A stretch of 64,000 nucleotides of DNA, from contig NZ_CP127295.1 in the NCBI RefSeq assembly GCF_030285665.1, positions 186,001-250,000 on the forward strand, given 5' to 3'. Each line of letters starts with the position of its first letter. The first letter of the stretch is position 1. Source of the DNA: Amycolatopsis mongoliensis. GTDB lineage: Bacteria > Actinomycetota > Actinomycetes > Mycobacteriales > Pseudonocardiaceae. Under the pieces are notes generated by a model, which was given only the letters and a program-made list of their open reading frames with translations, had not been told where the DNA came from and did no database searches. This document shows positions 25,925 through 34,547 of this stretch, piece by piece. A program made the translations under genes and the position numbers.

Positions 25925-26611
25925 CTACTGTTCGGGCGGCCGGATCCACAGCCCGGCCACTCGGCCGTCTTCGCGGTAGGTCACCTGCACGGTCCGCTCG
26001 CCGGCCTCGAAGGCCAGCGGCATGTGGACGACCGTGTAGTCGCCTGTGGACCGCGCATACGGTTCCCCCATCCCCTCGTAACTTCCGACCGATCCGGCCA
26101 CCTGGGCCCAGGCGAGCCGCAGCTCGTCCTCGCCGACCGCCGCCTGCATCCGGTCGTCGAAGTCGCGCCGCACCTCGTGCCACTGGCAGCCGACGAGCTC
26201 CGCCACGAGCCCCTCCGCACGGTGGATCGCGTCCGGCGGCTTCAGCTCCGTCATGGACGCTCCCGTCGCCGGATCGACCGGCCGGCCGAACCGCTGGAAG
26301 GCGGCCTGCCGGCTGGTGCCCAGCAGATCGCCGATCTCCTGCCACGTGTGCCCGGCCACCCTGGCCGCGTCCACGGCGTCCCGCAGTGTCCCTTCGGCGT
26401 CACGGACTTTCCGCAACGCCTCACCGACCGCGGCCAAAGGCCCTCCCGGCACAACGTCAAGAGTGGATTGACGCGGCTGGGTTGTCAAGTCATTCTTTAC
26501 GTGCACTCGCTGCCGGCGGGCAGCGCTCCGGCAAGTGGCGTCGCAGTACTGGCGATTTCGACCAGCTCCGCGCCGAGGTGGCAGCGGCTTGCCACAGGAA
26601 GCACATTTCAT
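25925..26611 (-). CDS. Zinc-finger/HTH protein with a DUF3887-like C-terminal domain
   Basis: A 228-residue protein with a three-part layout. Residues 1-33 form a treble-clef-like finger (C3, C6, then YCDATCR supplying the second pair). Residues about 55-110 hold an HTH ([22 protein letters not shown]). The C-terminal part (about 125-228, [14 protein letters not shown] onward) resembles DUF3887, thought to bind small ligands in regulatory proteins. It is therefore a likely DNA-binding sensor. It is divergent from metY and shares a compact promoter region with it, so metY is a candidate target. Family assignment of the last domain is tentative. Confidence 0.72.
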   Translation of the reverse strand: MKCASCGKPLPPRRGAGRNRQYCDATCRSAARRQRVHVKNDLTTQPRQSTLDVVPGGPLAAVGEALRKVRDAEGTLRDAVDAARVAGHTWQEIGDLLGTSRQAAFQRFGRPVDPATGASMTELKPPDAIHRAEGLVAELVGCQWHEVRRDFDDRMQAAVGEDELRLAWAQVAGSVGSYEGMGEPYARSTGDYTVVHMPLAFEAGERTVQVTYREDGRVAGLWIRPPEQ

Positions 26612-26616
26612 GCTTT

Positions 26617-26655
26617 CGAGTGTAGCGCACGGAATTTCAAAGCGTGCTACGCTCG
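26617..26655. promoter_or_regulatory. Symmetrical divergent promoter region of the HTH gene and metY
   Basis: An imperfect inverted repeat CGAGTGTAGCGCACG / CGTGCTACGCTCG places mirror-image -10-like hexamers, TACGCT (26648-26653, plus) and TACACT (minus, seven bases from the HTH-gene ATG). A protein bound here would control both directions. -35 elements are not obvious. Confidence 0.4.
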
Positions 26656-26667
26656 GCAGCACGAAAT

Positions 26668-26733
26668 GGTCGCGCCCAGCACCTGAGAGGCGTGGCCATC
26701 GGAAGGGGAGGACGGTTACGGTGAGAACCGATG
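26668..26733 (+). promoter_or_regulatory. Structured metY leader with start-codon-sequestering hairpin
   Basis: GGTCGCGCC (26668-26676) pairs with GGCGTGGCC (26689-26697). Downstream, CATCGG (26697-26702) can pair with CCGATG (26728-26733), which includes the metY ATG, enclosing the GGGGAGG ribosome site; CGGTT/AACCG (26713-26717/26726-26730) is an alternative. No known SAM riboswitch was recognised. Confidence 0.35.
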
Positions 26734-28017
26734 AGTGAACGCACCTGGGGCTTCCGCACCCGAGCGCTGCACGCGGGCGGGACCCCCGATCCGGCGACCG
26801 GCGCGCGGGCCGTGCCGATCTACCAGACCACGAGCTTCGTCTTCGAGGACGCCGCCGACGCGGCGAACCTCTTCGCGCTGCAGAAGTACGGCAACATCTA
26901 CAGCCGCATCGGCAACCCGACCGTGGCCGCGTTCGAGGAACGGATCGCCAGCCTCGAAGGCGCCATCGGCGGCGTCGCCACCGCGAGCGGGCAGGCCGCG
27001 GAGTTCCTCACCTTCAGCGCGCTCACCGAGGCGGGTGACCACATCGTGTCGGCGAGCGGCCTCTACGGCGGCACGGTCACCCAGCTCACGGGCACGCTCC
27101 GGCGGTTCGGCGTGGGGACGACGTTCGTCAGCGGCGGGATCGACGACTACGCGGCCGCGATCACCGACCGGACCCGGCTGCTCTACACCGAGGTGATCGG
27201 CAACCCCGGTGGCGGCATCGCCGACCTCGCGGCACTGGCGGATCTCGCGCACTCCCACGACATCCCGCTGGTGGTGGACACGACGCTGGCGACGCCGTAC
27301 CTGTGCCGGCCGATCGAGCACGGCGCCGACATCGTGCTGCACTCGGCGACGAAGTTCCTCGGCGGCCACGGGACGACGCTCGGCGGGATCGTCGTCGAGT
27401 CGGGGAAGTTCGACTGGGGCAACGGGAAGTTCCCCCGGATGACCGAGACCGTCGAGAGCTATGGCGGCCTGCGGTACTGGGAGAACTTCGGCGAGTACGC
27501 GTTCTGCACCCGGCTGCGTGCCGAACAGCTGCGGGACATCGGCGCGGTCCTGTCGCCCCACTCGGCTTTCCTGCTGCTGCAAGGGGTCGAGACGCTCCCG
27601 CAGCGGATGGACGCGCACGTGGCCAACGCCCGGGCGGTCGCCGAGTACCTCGAAGCGGACCCACGGGTGGCTTGGGTGTCGTACGCCGGGCTGCCCTCCC
27701 ACCCGCACCACGCCCTGGCGAAGAAGTACCTGCCGGCCGGGCCGGGCGCGGTGTTCTCGTTCGGCATCGACGGCGGCCGGGCGGCGGGCGAGAAGTTCGT
27801 CGAATCGGTGGAGCTGCTGTCGCACCTGGCGAACGTCGGGGACGCGCGGACGCTCGTGATCCACCCGGCGTCGACCACGCACGCGCAGCTGTCGGAAGAC
27901 CAGCTTGCGGCCGCGGGTGTCGGGCCCGACCTGGTCCGGCTGTCGATCGGCCTGGAAGACGTCGACGACATCCTCTGGGACCTCGACCAGGCCCTGGGCA
28001 AGGCGGTGGCCGGATGA
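26731..28017 (+). CDS. metY: O-acetylhomoserine sulfhydrylase (MetY-type, PLP-dependent)
   Basis: MetY makes homocysteine from O-acetyl- or O-succinyl-homoserine and sulfide. The 428-residue protein has the Cys/Met-metabolism fold: [13 protein letters not shown] near the N-terminus, YSRIGNPT, the substrate-side SGLYGGT, and the PLP lysine in [16 protein letters not shown] (near residue 210). [12 protein letters not shown] and [12 protein letters not shown] close the C-terminal domain. Length is that of MetY rather than cystathionine synthases (about 380). GGGGAGG precedes the ATG. The CoA-binding protein gene overlaps its stop. Confidence 0.92.
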   Translation: MSERTWGFRTRALHAGGTPDPATGARAVPIYQTTSFVFEDAADAANLFALQKYGNIYSRIGNPTVAAFEERIASLEGAIGGVATASGQAAEFLTFSALTEAGDHIVSASGLYGGTVTQLTGTLRRFGVGTTFVSGGIDDYAAAITDRTRLLYTEVIGNPGGGIADLAALADLAHSHDIPLVVDTTLATPYLCRPIEHGADIVLHSATKFLGGHGTTLGGIVVESGKFDWGNGKFPRMTETVESYGGLRYWENFGEYAFCTRLRAEQLRDIGAVLSPHSAFLLLQGVETLPQRMDAHVANARAVAEYLEADPRVAWVSYAGLPSHPHHALAKKYLPAGPGAVFSFGIDGGRAAGEKFVESVELLSHLANVGDARTLVIHPASTTHAQLSEDQLAAAGVGPDLVRLSIGLEDVDDILWDLDQALGKAVAG

Positions 28018-28490
28018 CCCATGCGGTGGGCGCCGTCGAGCGGCGGGCGATCCTCAACCGGACGAAGTCGGTGACGCTGGTGGGCGCGTCCGCCAACCCG
28101 GCGCGGCCCAGCTACTTCGTCGCGACGTACCTGCTCTCGTCGACGCGTTACGAGGTCACCTTCGTCAACCCGCGGCTGGACACGCTGTTCGGGAAACCGG
28201 TGTACGCCTCGCTCAAGGACGTACCGGGAGAACCGGACCTGGTCAGCGTGTTCCGCAAGCACGACGACCTGCCTCAGGTGGCGGAAGAGGTGATCGACGC
28301 CGGCGCGCGGACGCTGTGGCTACAGCTCGGCCTGTGGCACGAGCCGGTCGCCGACCGGGCGCGGGAGGCCGGGCTGGACGTCGTGATGAACCGGTGCGTG
28401 AAGATCGAACACGCGCGCTTCGCGGGCGGGCTCCACCTGGCCGGGTTCAACACCGGCGTGATCAGTTCCCGGAGGCAGTCGGCACCCTAG
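28014..28490 (+). CDS. CoA-binding (Rossmann) domain protein, YccU-like
   Basis: A 158-residue single-domain protein. KSVTLVGASANPARPSYFVATYL is the nucleotide-binding segment, followed by NPRLDTLFGKPVYASLKDVP and a C-terminal MNRCVKIEHARF, all characteristic of YccU/CoA_binding_2 proteins. It is coupled to metY by an ATGA overlap, a common pairing in actinobacteria that suggests a role in sulfur amino-acid metabolism, perhaps persulfide or CoA-linked. The biochemical activity is not established. Confidence 0.85.
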   Translation: MTHAVGAVERRAILNRTKSVTLVGASANPARPSYFVATYLLSSTRYEVTFVNPRLDTLFGKPVYASLKDVPGEPDLVSVFRKHDDLPQVAEEVIDAGARTLWLQLGLWHEPVADRAREAGLDVVMNRCVKIEHARFAGGLHLAGFNTGVISSRRQSAP

Positions 28491-28525
28491 GGAAGAGAAC
28501 GCCCGTTCCCGCTGTTGGCCGGGGT

Positions 28526-29281
28526 ATGACCGAGAACCTGGGGATCACCTTGTCCGGCGGCCCGACCGCCCTCCTGGAACTGGGCGGCGTCCGGCTGCTC
28601 ACCGACCCGACCTTCGACGCGCCCGGCGACCACGCCGTCGGTGAGCGCGTGCTGGTCAAGACCGAGGACTCGGTGCTGACCGAGGGCACGGTCGGCGTGG
28701 TGGACGCCGTGCTGCTGTCCCACGACCAGCACCCCGACAACCTGGACGACCGCGGTCGTGCGTACCTCGGGACGGTCCCGCTGACCCTGGTCACGCCCAG
28801 CGGGGCCGAGCGACTGGGCGGGACCGCGCGGGGGCTGAAGCCGTGGGAGGAGACGCGGGTCGGACCGCTGACGGTGACCGCGGTCCCGGCACTGCACGGG
28901 CCGGAGGGCGCCGAGCCGACGACCGGCGAGGTCACCGGGTTCGTGCTGAGCGGCGATGGCCTGCCGACGGTGTACGTCAGCGGGGACAACGCGTCGGTCG
29001 AGCTGGTGCGAGAGATCGCGTCGCGGTTCCGCGTCGACATCGCGGTGCTGTTCGCCGGCGCCGCCCGGACGGCGCTCTTCGACGGCGCTCCCCTGACACT
29101 GACCAGCGCGAACGCCGTGGAAGCGGCGAAGGTGCTCGGCGCGGCGAAGGTGGTGCCGCTGCACTTCCGCGGCTGGCAGCACTTCAGCGAAGGGCCGGAC
29201 GCGCTGCGGAAGGAGTTCGAGGGGGCCGGCCTCACCGACCGTCTCGTGCTGCTCGAACCCGGGGAGCGCGCGGAGGTCTGA
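28526..29281 (+). CDS. Metallo-beta-lactamase-fold hydrolase (UlaG-like group)
   Basis: A 251-residue MBL-fold protein. The usual HxHxDH motif appears as the variant LSHDQHPDNLD, and further metal-binding blocks are PALHGP, VYVSGDNAS and PLHFRGWQHF. The pattern fits UlaG-like or YcbL-related MBL proteins acting on phosphoesters or lactones; the substrate is unknown. It begins 35 bases after the CoA-binding gene and may be co-transcribed with metY. A terminator-like hairpin follows at 29370-29400. Confidence 0.82.
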   Translation: MTENLGITLSGGPTALLELGGVRLLTDPTFDAPGDHAVGERVLVKTEDSVLTEGTVGVVDAVLLSHDQHPDNLDDRGRAYLGTVPLTLVTPSGAERLGGTARGLKPWEETRVGPLTVTAVPALHGPEGAEPTTGEVTGFVLSGDGLPTVYVSGDNASVELVREIASRFRVDIAVLFAGAARTALFDGAPLTLTSANAVEAAKVLGAAKVVPLHFRGWQHFSEGPDALRKEFEGAGLTDRLVLLEPGERAEV

Positions 29282-29369
29282 CGCCCCCGGCAGCGCGGCG
29301 GCCCGCTGCCTGCCCGCGCACCGGACGACCGCCATCGCCCCGCAAGGGCCGGCGTCGGTCCACACCCGA

Positions 29370-29400
29370 GCTCAGGCGGTCGGCCACAGCCGACCTGAGC
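29370..29400 (+). terminator. Hairpin downstream of the MBL-fold gene
   Basis: GCTCA/TGAGC and GGTCGGC/GCCGACC form a 12-pair stem with a small bulge and loop CACA. The remaining 29282-29491 region shows no gene or other clear signal. Confidence 0.55.
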
Positions 29401-29491
29401 CCGGATGGCTCCCACCGGGGCGCGCGGCGGCCGGAGATGCCTGCTCCTGGGCCCGCGGCAGTTCGGCTCGCGCCCGTGAGAGGCTGGTGGC

Positions 29492-29665
29492 ATGGCCAAA
29501 CCCACCCCGCTGCAGTTCCGGAACATCCTCGTCGCCGTGCTGGCGGCGGCGGCCTTCGTCTGGAGCGTCGTGGCCGGGCTGCAGTGGTGGGTGAGTGCGA
29601 TCATCGGCTGCGCTTGCGTGCTGTCGCTGGCCTCCGCCTACCTCAACCGCCCGGACGCGGGCTGA
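29492..29665 (+). CDS. Small membrane protein
   Basis: A 57-residue protein starting MAKPTPLQFRN, with two hydrophobic stretches (ILVAVLAAAAFVWSVVAGL and VSAIIGCACVLSLASAYL) that could form a helical hairpin in the membrane. It has no recognised family. The start is ATG at 29492 with GAGAGGC upstream. It is flanked by hairpins on both sides, which supports an independent transcription unit. Confidence 0.6.
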   Translation: MAKPTPLQFRNILVAVLAAAAFVWSVVAGLQWWVSAIIGCACVLSLASAYLNRPDAG

Positions 29666-29699
29666 TCGCGAGCCGTCGGCGACGGCCGACGGCTCGCGA
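29666..29699. terminator. Strong bidirectional terminator hairpin
   Basis: Fifteen perfect base pairs (29666-29680 with 29685-29699, core CGAGCCGTCGGC) around loop GACG separate the convergent small membrane protein and allantoicase genes. Confidence 0.75.
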
Positions 29700-29707
29700 A
29701 GCGAACG

Positions 29708-30730
29708 TCACCGCGTCTTGGCGAAGCGGGCCTTCACGTTGGTCCGGCCCGCTTCGGTGAGCCGGCCGAACAGGCGCAGCCTGGCCAGCCCGCCGTCCGG
29801 GTAGATGTCCAGGCGCGCCTCCGTCACCTCCGGGCCGTCCTTCACCGCGAAACGGTGGCGGGTGTCCGGCTGCAGGCGGGTCTTCGGCAGCAGGTCGACC
29901 CACTCGCCGTAGGTGCCGCGGCCGCTGATCGAGGCCCAGCCCGGGGCGTTGCCCTTGAGGTTGCTCGTGTCCAGCTCGGCGAACCGGACGATGCCCGCGC
30001 CGGCGAGGCGGAGGGTCACCCAGTCGTTGCCGTCGTCGCGGCGGCGGGCCGTCTCCCAGCCCTCGGCCTGGTGGGCTGCCAGGCCCGGGGAGAGCAGGTT
30101 GTTCGGCGACGAATAGAACTTGTTGCTGCACCCGGTGACCAGGGCGCCGTTCTCCAGCGCCGCCAGGTCGAGCGCGTCCAGGTCGAGCAGGTCCGGGTCC
30201 GGGATCGGCGTGCCGTGCACTCGCAGGCGCGCGACGCCGCCGTCCGGGTGCTGCGTCAGCCGCACGTGCGTGTAGCGGCGCGAACCGTTGACCGCGTAGA
30301 AGTTCTCCGTGTGGCCGGCCGCCGGCGCGCGGTCGACCAGGACGTCCCAGTCCGCCGACGCCAGCTCCGTGGCGCTCGGGTAGCCCGGCACCGAAGCCGC
30401 CTCGACCGACACGAACGGCGGGTAATTGCCCTTGAAGAACGCCGTGTCGACGATGACGCCGGTGACCGTGCCGGCCAGGCCGAGGCGCAAGATCGCCTGG
30501 TCGTCGCCCGGTTCGCGGTGGCGGCGGGTCTCCCAGCCGTCGTAGACCTGGCCCTTCGGGCCGAACGTCTCGGCGCGGTGCGCCGGCGTCCACGGGTTGA
30601 CCAGGTTCTCCTTCTCGGCGAACAGCTCGTCGGTCGCCCACATCACCGTCCCGCCGAAGCGGCGTGACGCGAGGTCGGGCAGTTCTGTCCACTCAGGACG
30701 GACAGGGTGGTCGGACAAGGCAGCCTCCAT
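29708..30730 (-). CDS. alc: Allantoicase
   Basis: Allantoicase hydrolyses allantoate to ureidoglycolate and urea. The 340-residue protein consists of two similar jelly-roll repeats (about residues 10-170 and 180-340), each with a WETRRHREPGDDQAILRLG- or WETARRRDDGNDWVTLRL-like block. RFGGTVMWATDELFAEKENL is the characteristic N-terminus, and SNKFYSSPNNLL repeats that motif in the second half. It lies one base after the allantoinase stop, so the two are co-translated. Together they take allantoin to ureidoglycolate. Confidence 0.95.
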   Translation of the reverse strand: MEAALSDHPVRPEWTELPDLASRRFGGTVMWATDELFAEKENLVNPWTPAHRAETFGPKGQVYDGWETRRHREPGDDQAILRLGLAGTVTGVIVDTAFFKGNYPPFVSVEAASVPGYPSATELASADWDVLVDRAPAAGHTENFYAVNGSRRYTHVRLTQHPDGGVARLRVHGTPIPDPDLLDLDALDLAALENGALVTGCSNKFYSSPNNLLSPGLAAHQAEGWETARRRDDGNDWVTLRLAGAGIVRFAELDTSNLKGNAPGWASISGRGTYGEWVDLLPKTRLQPDTRHRFAVKDGPEVTEARLDIYPDGGLARLRLFGRLTEAGRTNVKARFAKTR

Positions 30731-30731
30731 T

Positions 30732-32060
30732 TCAGCAGTCCCCCCGGGTCAGCAACGTGCCGCGGGGCTCGTCGCCGGTGATTTCGGTGCCCCGCAACCA
30801 CGTCGAGCGCACGACGCCGGCGAGCGGGCGCCGGTCGTACGCGCTGACCGGGTTGCGGTGCTTCAGCTTCGCGACGTCGACCACGAACGCCTCCTCCGGC
30901 GCGAACACGCAGAAGTCGGCGTCGTAGCCCACCGCGAGATGCCCCTTGCGGCGCATCCCGGCCTGCGCGGCCGGGCGCTCGGCCATCCAGCGGACGACGT
31001 CGGTGAGCGCGAACCCGCGTTGCCGCGCCTGCGTCCAGATCGCCGGCAGCCCCAGCTGCAAGCTGGAGATCCCGCCCCAGGCAAGCCCGAAATCGCCGCT
31101 GTCGAAGCGTTTCAGCTCCGGCGTGCACGGCGAATGGTCGCTGACGACGGTGTCGATCACGCCGTCGGCGAGCCCCTGCCAGAGCAGCTCGCGGTTGGCC
31201 GCCTCCCGGATCGGCGGGCAGCACTTGAACTGCGTCGCACCGTCGCGGATCTCCTCGGCGACGAAGCTGAGGTAGTGCGGGCAGGTCTCGGCCGTCAGCG
31301 CCACGCCGTCGCGGCGTGCCGACGCGATCAGCGGCAGGGCGTCCGAAGAGGACAGGTGCAGGATGTGCGCCCGCGCGGAGTTCCGCCGAGCCGCCTCGAT
31401 CACGTGCGTGATCGCGAGGTTTTCCGCCTGCCGCGGCCGCGAGTGCAGAAAGTCGACATAGCGACCGCCATGCGGTTCCGGCGCCGAGTCGATCTCGTGC
31501 GCGTCTTCGGCGTGGACGATCATCAGCGCGTCGAAGGAACTCAGCTCCCGCAACGCTTCGTCGAGCCCGGCCGGGTCGAGCGGCGGGAACTCGTCGACGC
31601 CCGAGTGCAGCAGGAAGCACTTGAAGCCGAACACCCCGGAGTCGTGCAGGCCGCGCAGATCCCCGACGTTGCCGGGAATCGCGCCGCCCCAGAACCCGAC
31701 GTCGACGTGCACGCGGCCGGTCGCCGCCGCGCGCTTGACCTCCAGGGCCGCGACGTCGACCGTCGGGGGCAGGCTGTTGAGCGGCATGTCCACGATCGTG
31801 GTCACCCCACCGGCCGCGGCCGCGCGGGTCGCCGTCTCGAAGCCCTCCCACTCGGCGCGGCCGGGATCGTTGACGTGGACGTGCGTGTCGACGAGTCCCG
31901 GCAGCAGCACGACGTCGTCGCCGAGGTCGAGCACGCGGTCGCCGGACAGCGAAGCGCCACCGGGTTCGACCGCGACGATCCGGCCGCCGTCGACACCGAC
32001 GGTCGCCGGAACCTCGCCCTCGGCCGTCACGGCCCGGGCCGCGCGCACCACAAGATCCAT
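30732..32060 (-). CDS. allB: Allantoinase
   Basis: Allantoinase opens the hydantoin ring of allantoin. The 442-residue amidohydrolase has [14 protein letters not shown] (metal-binding HxH near residue 58), VDMPLNSLP, the lysine likely to be carbamylated in FGFKCFL, and [19 protein letters not shown] and VSDHSPC with further metal ligands. These motifs, especially HVHVNDPGR, separate it from dihydropyrimidinases. The ATG at 32060 has AGAAGGG upstream. It is divergent from the thiamine-binding-like/HTH regulator gene. Confidence 0.95.
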   Translation of the reverse strand: MDLVVRAARAVTAEGEVPATVGVDGGRIVAVEPGGASLSGDRVLDLGDDVVLLPGLVDTHVHVNDPGRAEWEGFETATRAAAAGGVTTIVDMPLNSLPPTVDVAALEVKRAAATGRVHVDVGFWGGAIPGNVGDLRGLHDSGVFGFKCFLLHSGVDEFPPLDPAGLDEALRELSSFDALMIVHAEDAHEIDSAPEPHGGRYVDFLHSRPRQAENLAITHVIEAARRNSARAHILHLSSSDALPLIASARRDGVALTAETCPHYLSFVAEEIRDGATQFKCCPPIREAANRELLWQGLADGVIDTVVSDHSPCTPELKRFDSGDFGLAWGGISSLQLGLPAIWTQARQRGFALTDVVRWMAERPAAQAGMRRKGHLAVGYDADFCVFAPEEAFVVDVAKLKHRNPVSAYDRRPLAGVVRSTWLRGTEITGDEPRGTLLTRGDC

Positions 32061-32098
32061 CCGAAAACCCTTCTCCGGGAGGATTGAACCACCGCCGA

Positions 32099-32123
32099 TT
32101 TCACAGTACGGAAAGGCGGTTTC
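32099..32123. promoter_or_regulatory. Candidate operator between allB and the regulator gene
   Basis: TTTC-n8-GAAA-n5-TTTC forms two overlapping inverted repeats (32099-32102, 32111-32114, 32120-32123). The position between divergent genes fits a repressor site, possibly of an IclR-type or the adjacent regulator. Pattern evidence only. Confidence 0.3.
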
Positions 32124-32191
32124 GCACAACGACAGTAACCACGGCGCGCGCCGCTCGTCAACGACAGACCCGGCGCGTTACGGTCATCCTC

Positions 32192-32734
32192 GTGCGGCTT
32201 GAAGCGGAGTTCACCAGCGAACCGTTCCACGGCGAGGGTTCGCCGCCCGAGCACGCCCTCGCCGCACGGGACGCCGCCGCGGAAGCCGGGCTGGAGACCG
32301 ACTTCGGCCCGCTCGGGACGCTCGCGCGAGGCGAGGCGAAGGCGCTGCTCGACGCCATCCCGGCCATCGCGAAGGCGGCGCTCGAGGGCGGCGCGACGCA
32401 GGTGACGCTGCAGGTGCGCCAGGTCGGCGCGAGCCAGGCCGTCGAACCGGCCGGCACGAGAACGCCGGAAAACCCGAGCGAACCGCACGACACGAGGAAA
32501 GCGTCCGAAACCGTCGTCGAACTGACCGACGCGCTCGCCCGGCTCATCGCCGATGTCGAGCGGGAACTCGGCGCGAAACTCGGCGAGCTCGACCGTCCCG
32601 GGAAGCAGCGCGCCGTCCGGCTGCTGCGGGAACGCGGGGCCTTCGGCCTGCGGAAATCCGTCTCGTCGGTGGCCGACGCGCTGGGGGTCACGCGGTTCAC
32701 CGTCTACAACTACCTCAACCGAGAAGCCGACTGA
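32192..32734 (+). CDS. HTH regulator with N-terminal thiamine-binding-like domain
   Basis: A 180-residue protein that joins two domains. Residues about 1-85 (VRLEAEFTSEPFHGEG, DFGPLGTLARGE, TQVTLQVRQVG) resemble the MTH1187/YkoF thiamine-binding fold. After a Pro/Thr-rich linker, residues about 110-180 end in an HTH (SVSSVADALGVTRFTVYNYL). It is probably a ligand-responsive transcription factor. It lies between allantoin genes and the urate genes, so it is a good candidate for their regulator, with urate or a ureide as possible ligand. The GTG at 32192 is the first start that keeps the fold intact. Confidence 0.7.
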   Translation: MRLEAEFTSEPFHGEGSPPEHALAARDAAAEAGLETDFGPLGTLARGEAKALLDAIPAIAKAALEGGATQVTLQVRQVGASQAVEPAGTRTPENPSEPHDTRKASETVVELTDALARLIADVERELGAKLGELDRPGKQRAVRLLRERGAFGLRKSVSSVADALGVTRFTVYNYLNREAD

Positions 32735-32743
32735 CCAGGGCTT

Positions 32744-32783
32744 TCAACAAAATGTTGACGGAACTCCGGCGCCGACGTACGGT
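32744..32783 (+). promoter_or_regulatory. Promoter and operator of the uraD-uraH-uox operon
   Basis: TCAACAAAATGTTGA (32744-32758) is a perfect palindrome with a three-base centre. It overlaps the -35 element TTGACG (32755-32760), which is 17 bases from the -10 TACGGT (32778-32783). Repression by occupancy of the operator is the likely mechanism; the regulator gene immediately upstream is the natural candidate. Confidence 0.65.
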
Positions 32784-32813
32784 CAGCGAGACGCCACTCA
32801 CGAGGAGTTCCCC

Positions 32814-33293
32814 GTGCCGCTCACCCTCACCGACTTCAACGCCGCCGACGCCGACGACGTCCGTCCGGCGCTGACCGCCTGTCTCGCCGTCCCCCGCTGG
32901 GTGGACACGATTCTCGGCAACCGGCCCTACGCCAGCTGGGACGCGCTGACCGCCGCCGCCGAGCTGCCGTTGAGCAGCGACGAAATCCGGCAGGCCATGG
33001 CCGCCCACCCCCGGATCGGCGAGAAGCCGAAACAGGCGGGCACCGAAGGCGAGTGGTCACGATCGGAACAGTCCGGTGTGGACAATGCCGACGCGTTCGC
33101 CGCGGCGAACGCCGAGTACGAAGCCAAGTTCGGGCACGTCTACCTGGTGTGTGCCAGCGGCCGCAGCGGGGAAGAGCTGCTGAAGATCCTCGAAAGCCGG
33201 CTGGACAACGATCCCGCGACCGAACTCGCCGTCGCCGGGCGGGAACTGCTGAAGATCGCCGAACTCCGACTCGCGAAAGCGGTGACCGCGTGA
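32814..33293 (+). CDS. uraD: OHCU decarboxylase
   Basis: UraD decarboxylates 2-oxo-4-hydroxy-4-carboxy-5-ureidoimidazoline to S-allantoin. The 159-residue protein has the catalytic AAHPRIGEKPK (His near residue 65) and WSRSEQSGV (Glu near 85), and FGHVYLVCASGRSGEELL typical of the family. The GTG at 32814 has GAGGAG eight bases upstream. It heads uraD-uraH-uox, ordered in reverse of the pathway. Confidence 0.95.
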   Translation: MPLTLTDFNAADADDVRPALTACLAVPRWVDTILGNRPYASWDALTAAAELPLSSDEIRQAMAAHPRIGEKPKQAGTEGEWSRSEQSGVDNADAFAAANAEYEAKFGHVYLVCASGRSGEELLKILESRLDNDPATELAVAGRELLKIAELRLAKAVTA

Positions 33294-33607
33294 GCCTCGT
33301 GACCACCCACGTCCTCGACACGGCGACCGGCCGCCCCGCGAAGGGGATCGCCGTCCGGTTCGAGACCGCCGAGGGGAAGCCGATCGCCGACGGGCGCACC
33401 GACGACGACGGCCGGATCCGCGACCTCGGCCCGGAAACCCTGGACCCGGGCGCCTACCGGCTGGTCTTCGACACCGGCGCCTACCTGGGCCCGGACGCCT
33501 TCTTCCCGGAGGTGGCGCTCACCTTCCGGATCTCCGACGGCGCCGCGCACCACCACGTGCCGCTCCTGCTCAGCCCGTTCGCCTATTCGACCTACCGAGG
33601 GAGCTGA
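33290..33607 (+). CDS. uraH: 5-hydroxyisourate hydrolase (transthyretin-like)
   Basis: UraH hydrolyses 5-hydroxyisourate, the product of urate oxidase. The 105-residue protein starts VSLVTTHVLDTATGRPAKG and ends in the diagnostic YRGS tetrapeptide. HHHVPLLLSPFAYSTYRGS contains further active-site residues. It has the usual length and no signal peptide, so it is cytosolic. Its GTG overlaps the uraD stop (GTGA) and the urate oxidase gene starts three bases after its own stop. Confidence 0.96.
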   Translation: MSLVTTHVLDTATGRPAKGIAVRFETAEGKPIADGRTDDDGRIRDLGPETLDPGAYRLVFDTGAYLGPDAFFPEVALTFRISDGAAHHHVPLLLSPFAYSTYRGS

Positions 33608-33610
33608 ACC

Positions 33611-34492
33611 GTGGCCATCACCCTGGGCCCCAACCAGTACGGCAAGGCGGAGGTCCGCCTGGTGACGGTGCGCCGCGACGGCCCCGTGCACCACCTGAAG
33701 GACCTCACCGTGTCGACGTCGCTGCGCGGTGAGCTCGCCGCGACGCACCTCACCGGCGACAACGCGGGCGTGCTCGCGACCGACACGCAGAAGAACACCG
33801 TGTACGCCTTCGCGAAGGAGGCGCCGGTCGGCGAGATCGAGGACTTCGCCCTGCGCCTGGCGCGGCACTTCACCGGCACGCAGGGGAACATCACCGGCGC
33901 GCGGATCAAGATCGACGAGCACGGCTGGGACCGGATCGCCGTCGGCGGCGAGCCGCACGACCACGCGTTCAGCCGCTCCGGCGACGAACGGCGCACCACG
34001 GCCGTGACGGTCCGGGACGGCCGCGCGTGGGTCGTGTCCGGCATCGACGGCCTGACGCTGCTCAAGTCGACGGGTTCGGAGTTCCACGGCTTCCCGCGCG
34101 ACCAGTACACGACGCTCGCCGAGACCGACGACCGGATCCTCGCGACGGCGGTCACAGCGAAGTGGCGCTACCAGGGCGAGGGCATCGACTGGGCCGAGAG
34201 CCACCGCGAGATCCGGCGGCTGATGCTCGAGACGTTCGCGACGAAGCACAGCCTTTCGCTGCAGCAGACGCTGTACGCGATGGGGTCGGCGGTGCTCGAG
34301 GCGCGGCCGGAGGTCGCCGAGGTGCGGCTGTCGCTGCCGAACAAGCACCACTTCCTGGTGGACCTGAGCCCGTTCGGGCTGAAGAACGCCAACGAGGTGT
34401 TCTACGCGGCGGACCGGCCGTACGGGCTGATCGAGGGCACGATCCTGCGCGACGACGCCGAGGACCCGGGCCCCGCCTGGGACATCCACTGA
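33611..34492 (+). CDS. uox: Urate oxidase (uricase), cofactor-free
   Basis: Uricase oxidises urate to 5-hydroxyisourate and peroxide without a cofactor. The 293-residue protein has the catalytic Lys near residue 12 (QYGKAEVRLV), Thr near 57 (VLATDTQKNTVYAFA) and the conserved LPNKHHFLVDL with active-site residues. Two T-fold repeats are expected. The start is GTG at 33611. As last gene of the operon it directly feeds uraH and uraD. Confidence 0.97.
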   Translation: MAITLGPNQYGKAEVRLVTVRRDGPVHHLKDLTVSTSLRGELAATHLTGDNAGVLATDTQKNTVYAFAKEAPVGEIEDFALRLARHFTGTQGNITGARIKIDEHGWDRIAVGGEPHDHAFSRSGDERRTTAVTVRDGRAWVVSGIDGLTLLKSTGSEFHGFPRDQYTTLAETDDRILATAVTAKWRYQGEGIDWAESHREIRRLMLETFATKHSLSLQQTLYAMGSAVLEARPEVAEVRLSLPNKHHFLVDLSPFGLKNANEVFYAADRPYGLIEGTILRDDAEDPGPAWDIH

Positions 34493-34507
34493 GCCACCAC
34501 GCCCGGA

Positions 34508-34538
34508 TTGATAGAACGCTCTACCGATCCGGGCGTAT
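34508..34538 (+). promoter_or_regulatory. Promoter with TetR-type operator
   Basis: TTGATA (34508-34513) and TATCGT (34533-34538) are 19 bases apart. TAGAACGCTCTA (34512-34523) is an inverted repeat (TAGA-n4-TCTA) overlapping the -35, typical of TetR sites. The GTG of the tetR gene follows 10 bases after the -10. Confidence 0.5.
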
Positions 34539-34547
34539 CGTGGCGTC

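Noticed and set aside
26656..26730. SAM riboswitch before metY
   Set aside because: The SAM-I, SAM-II and SAM-IV sequence cores are not recognisable; only generic hairpins are seen.
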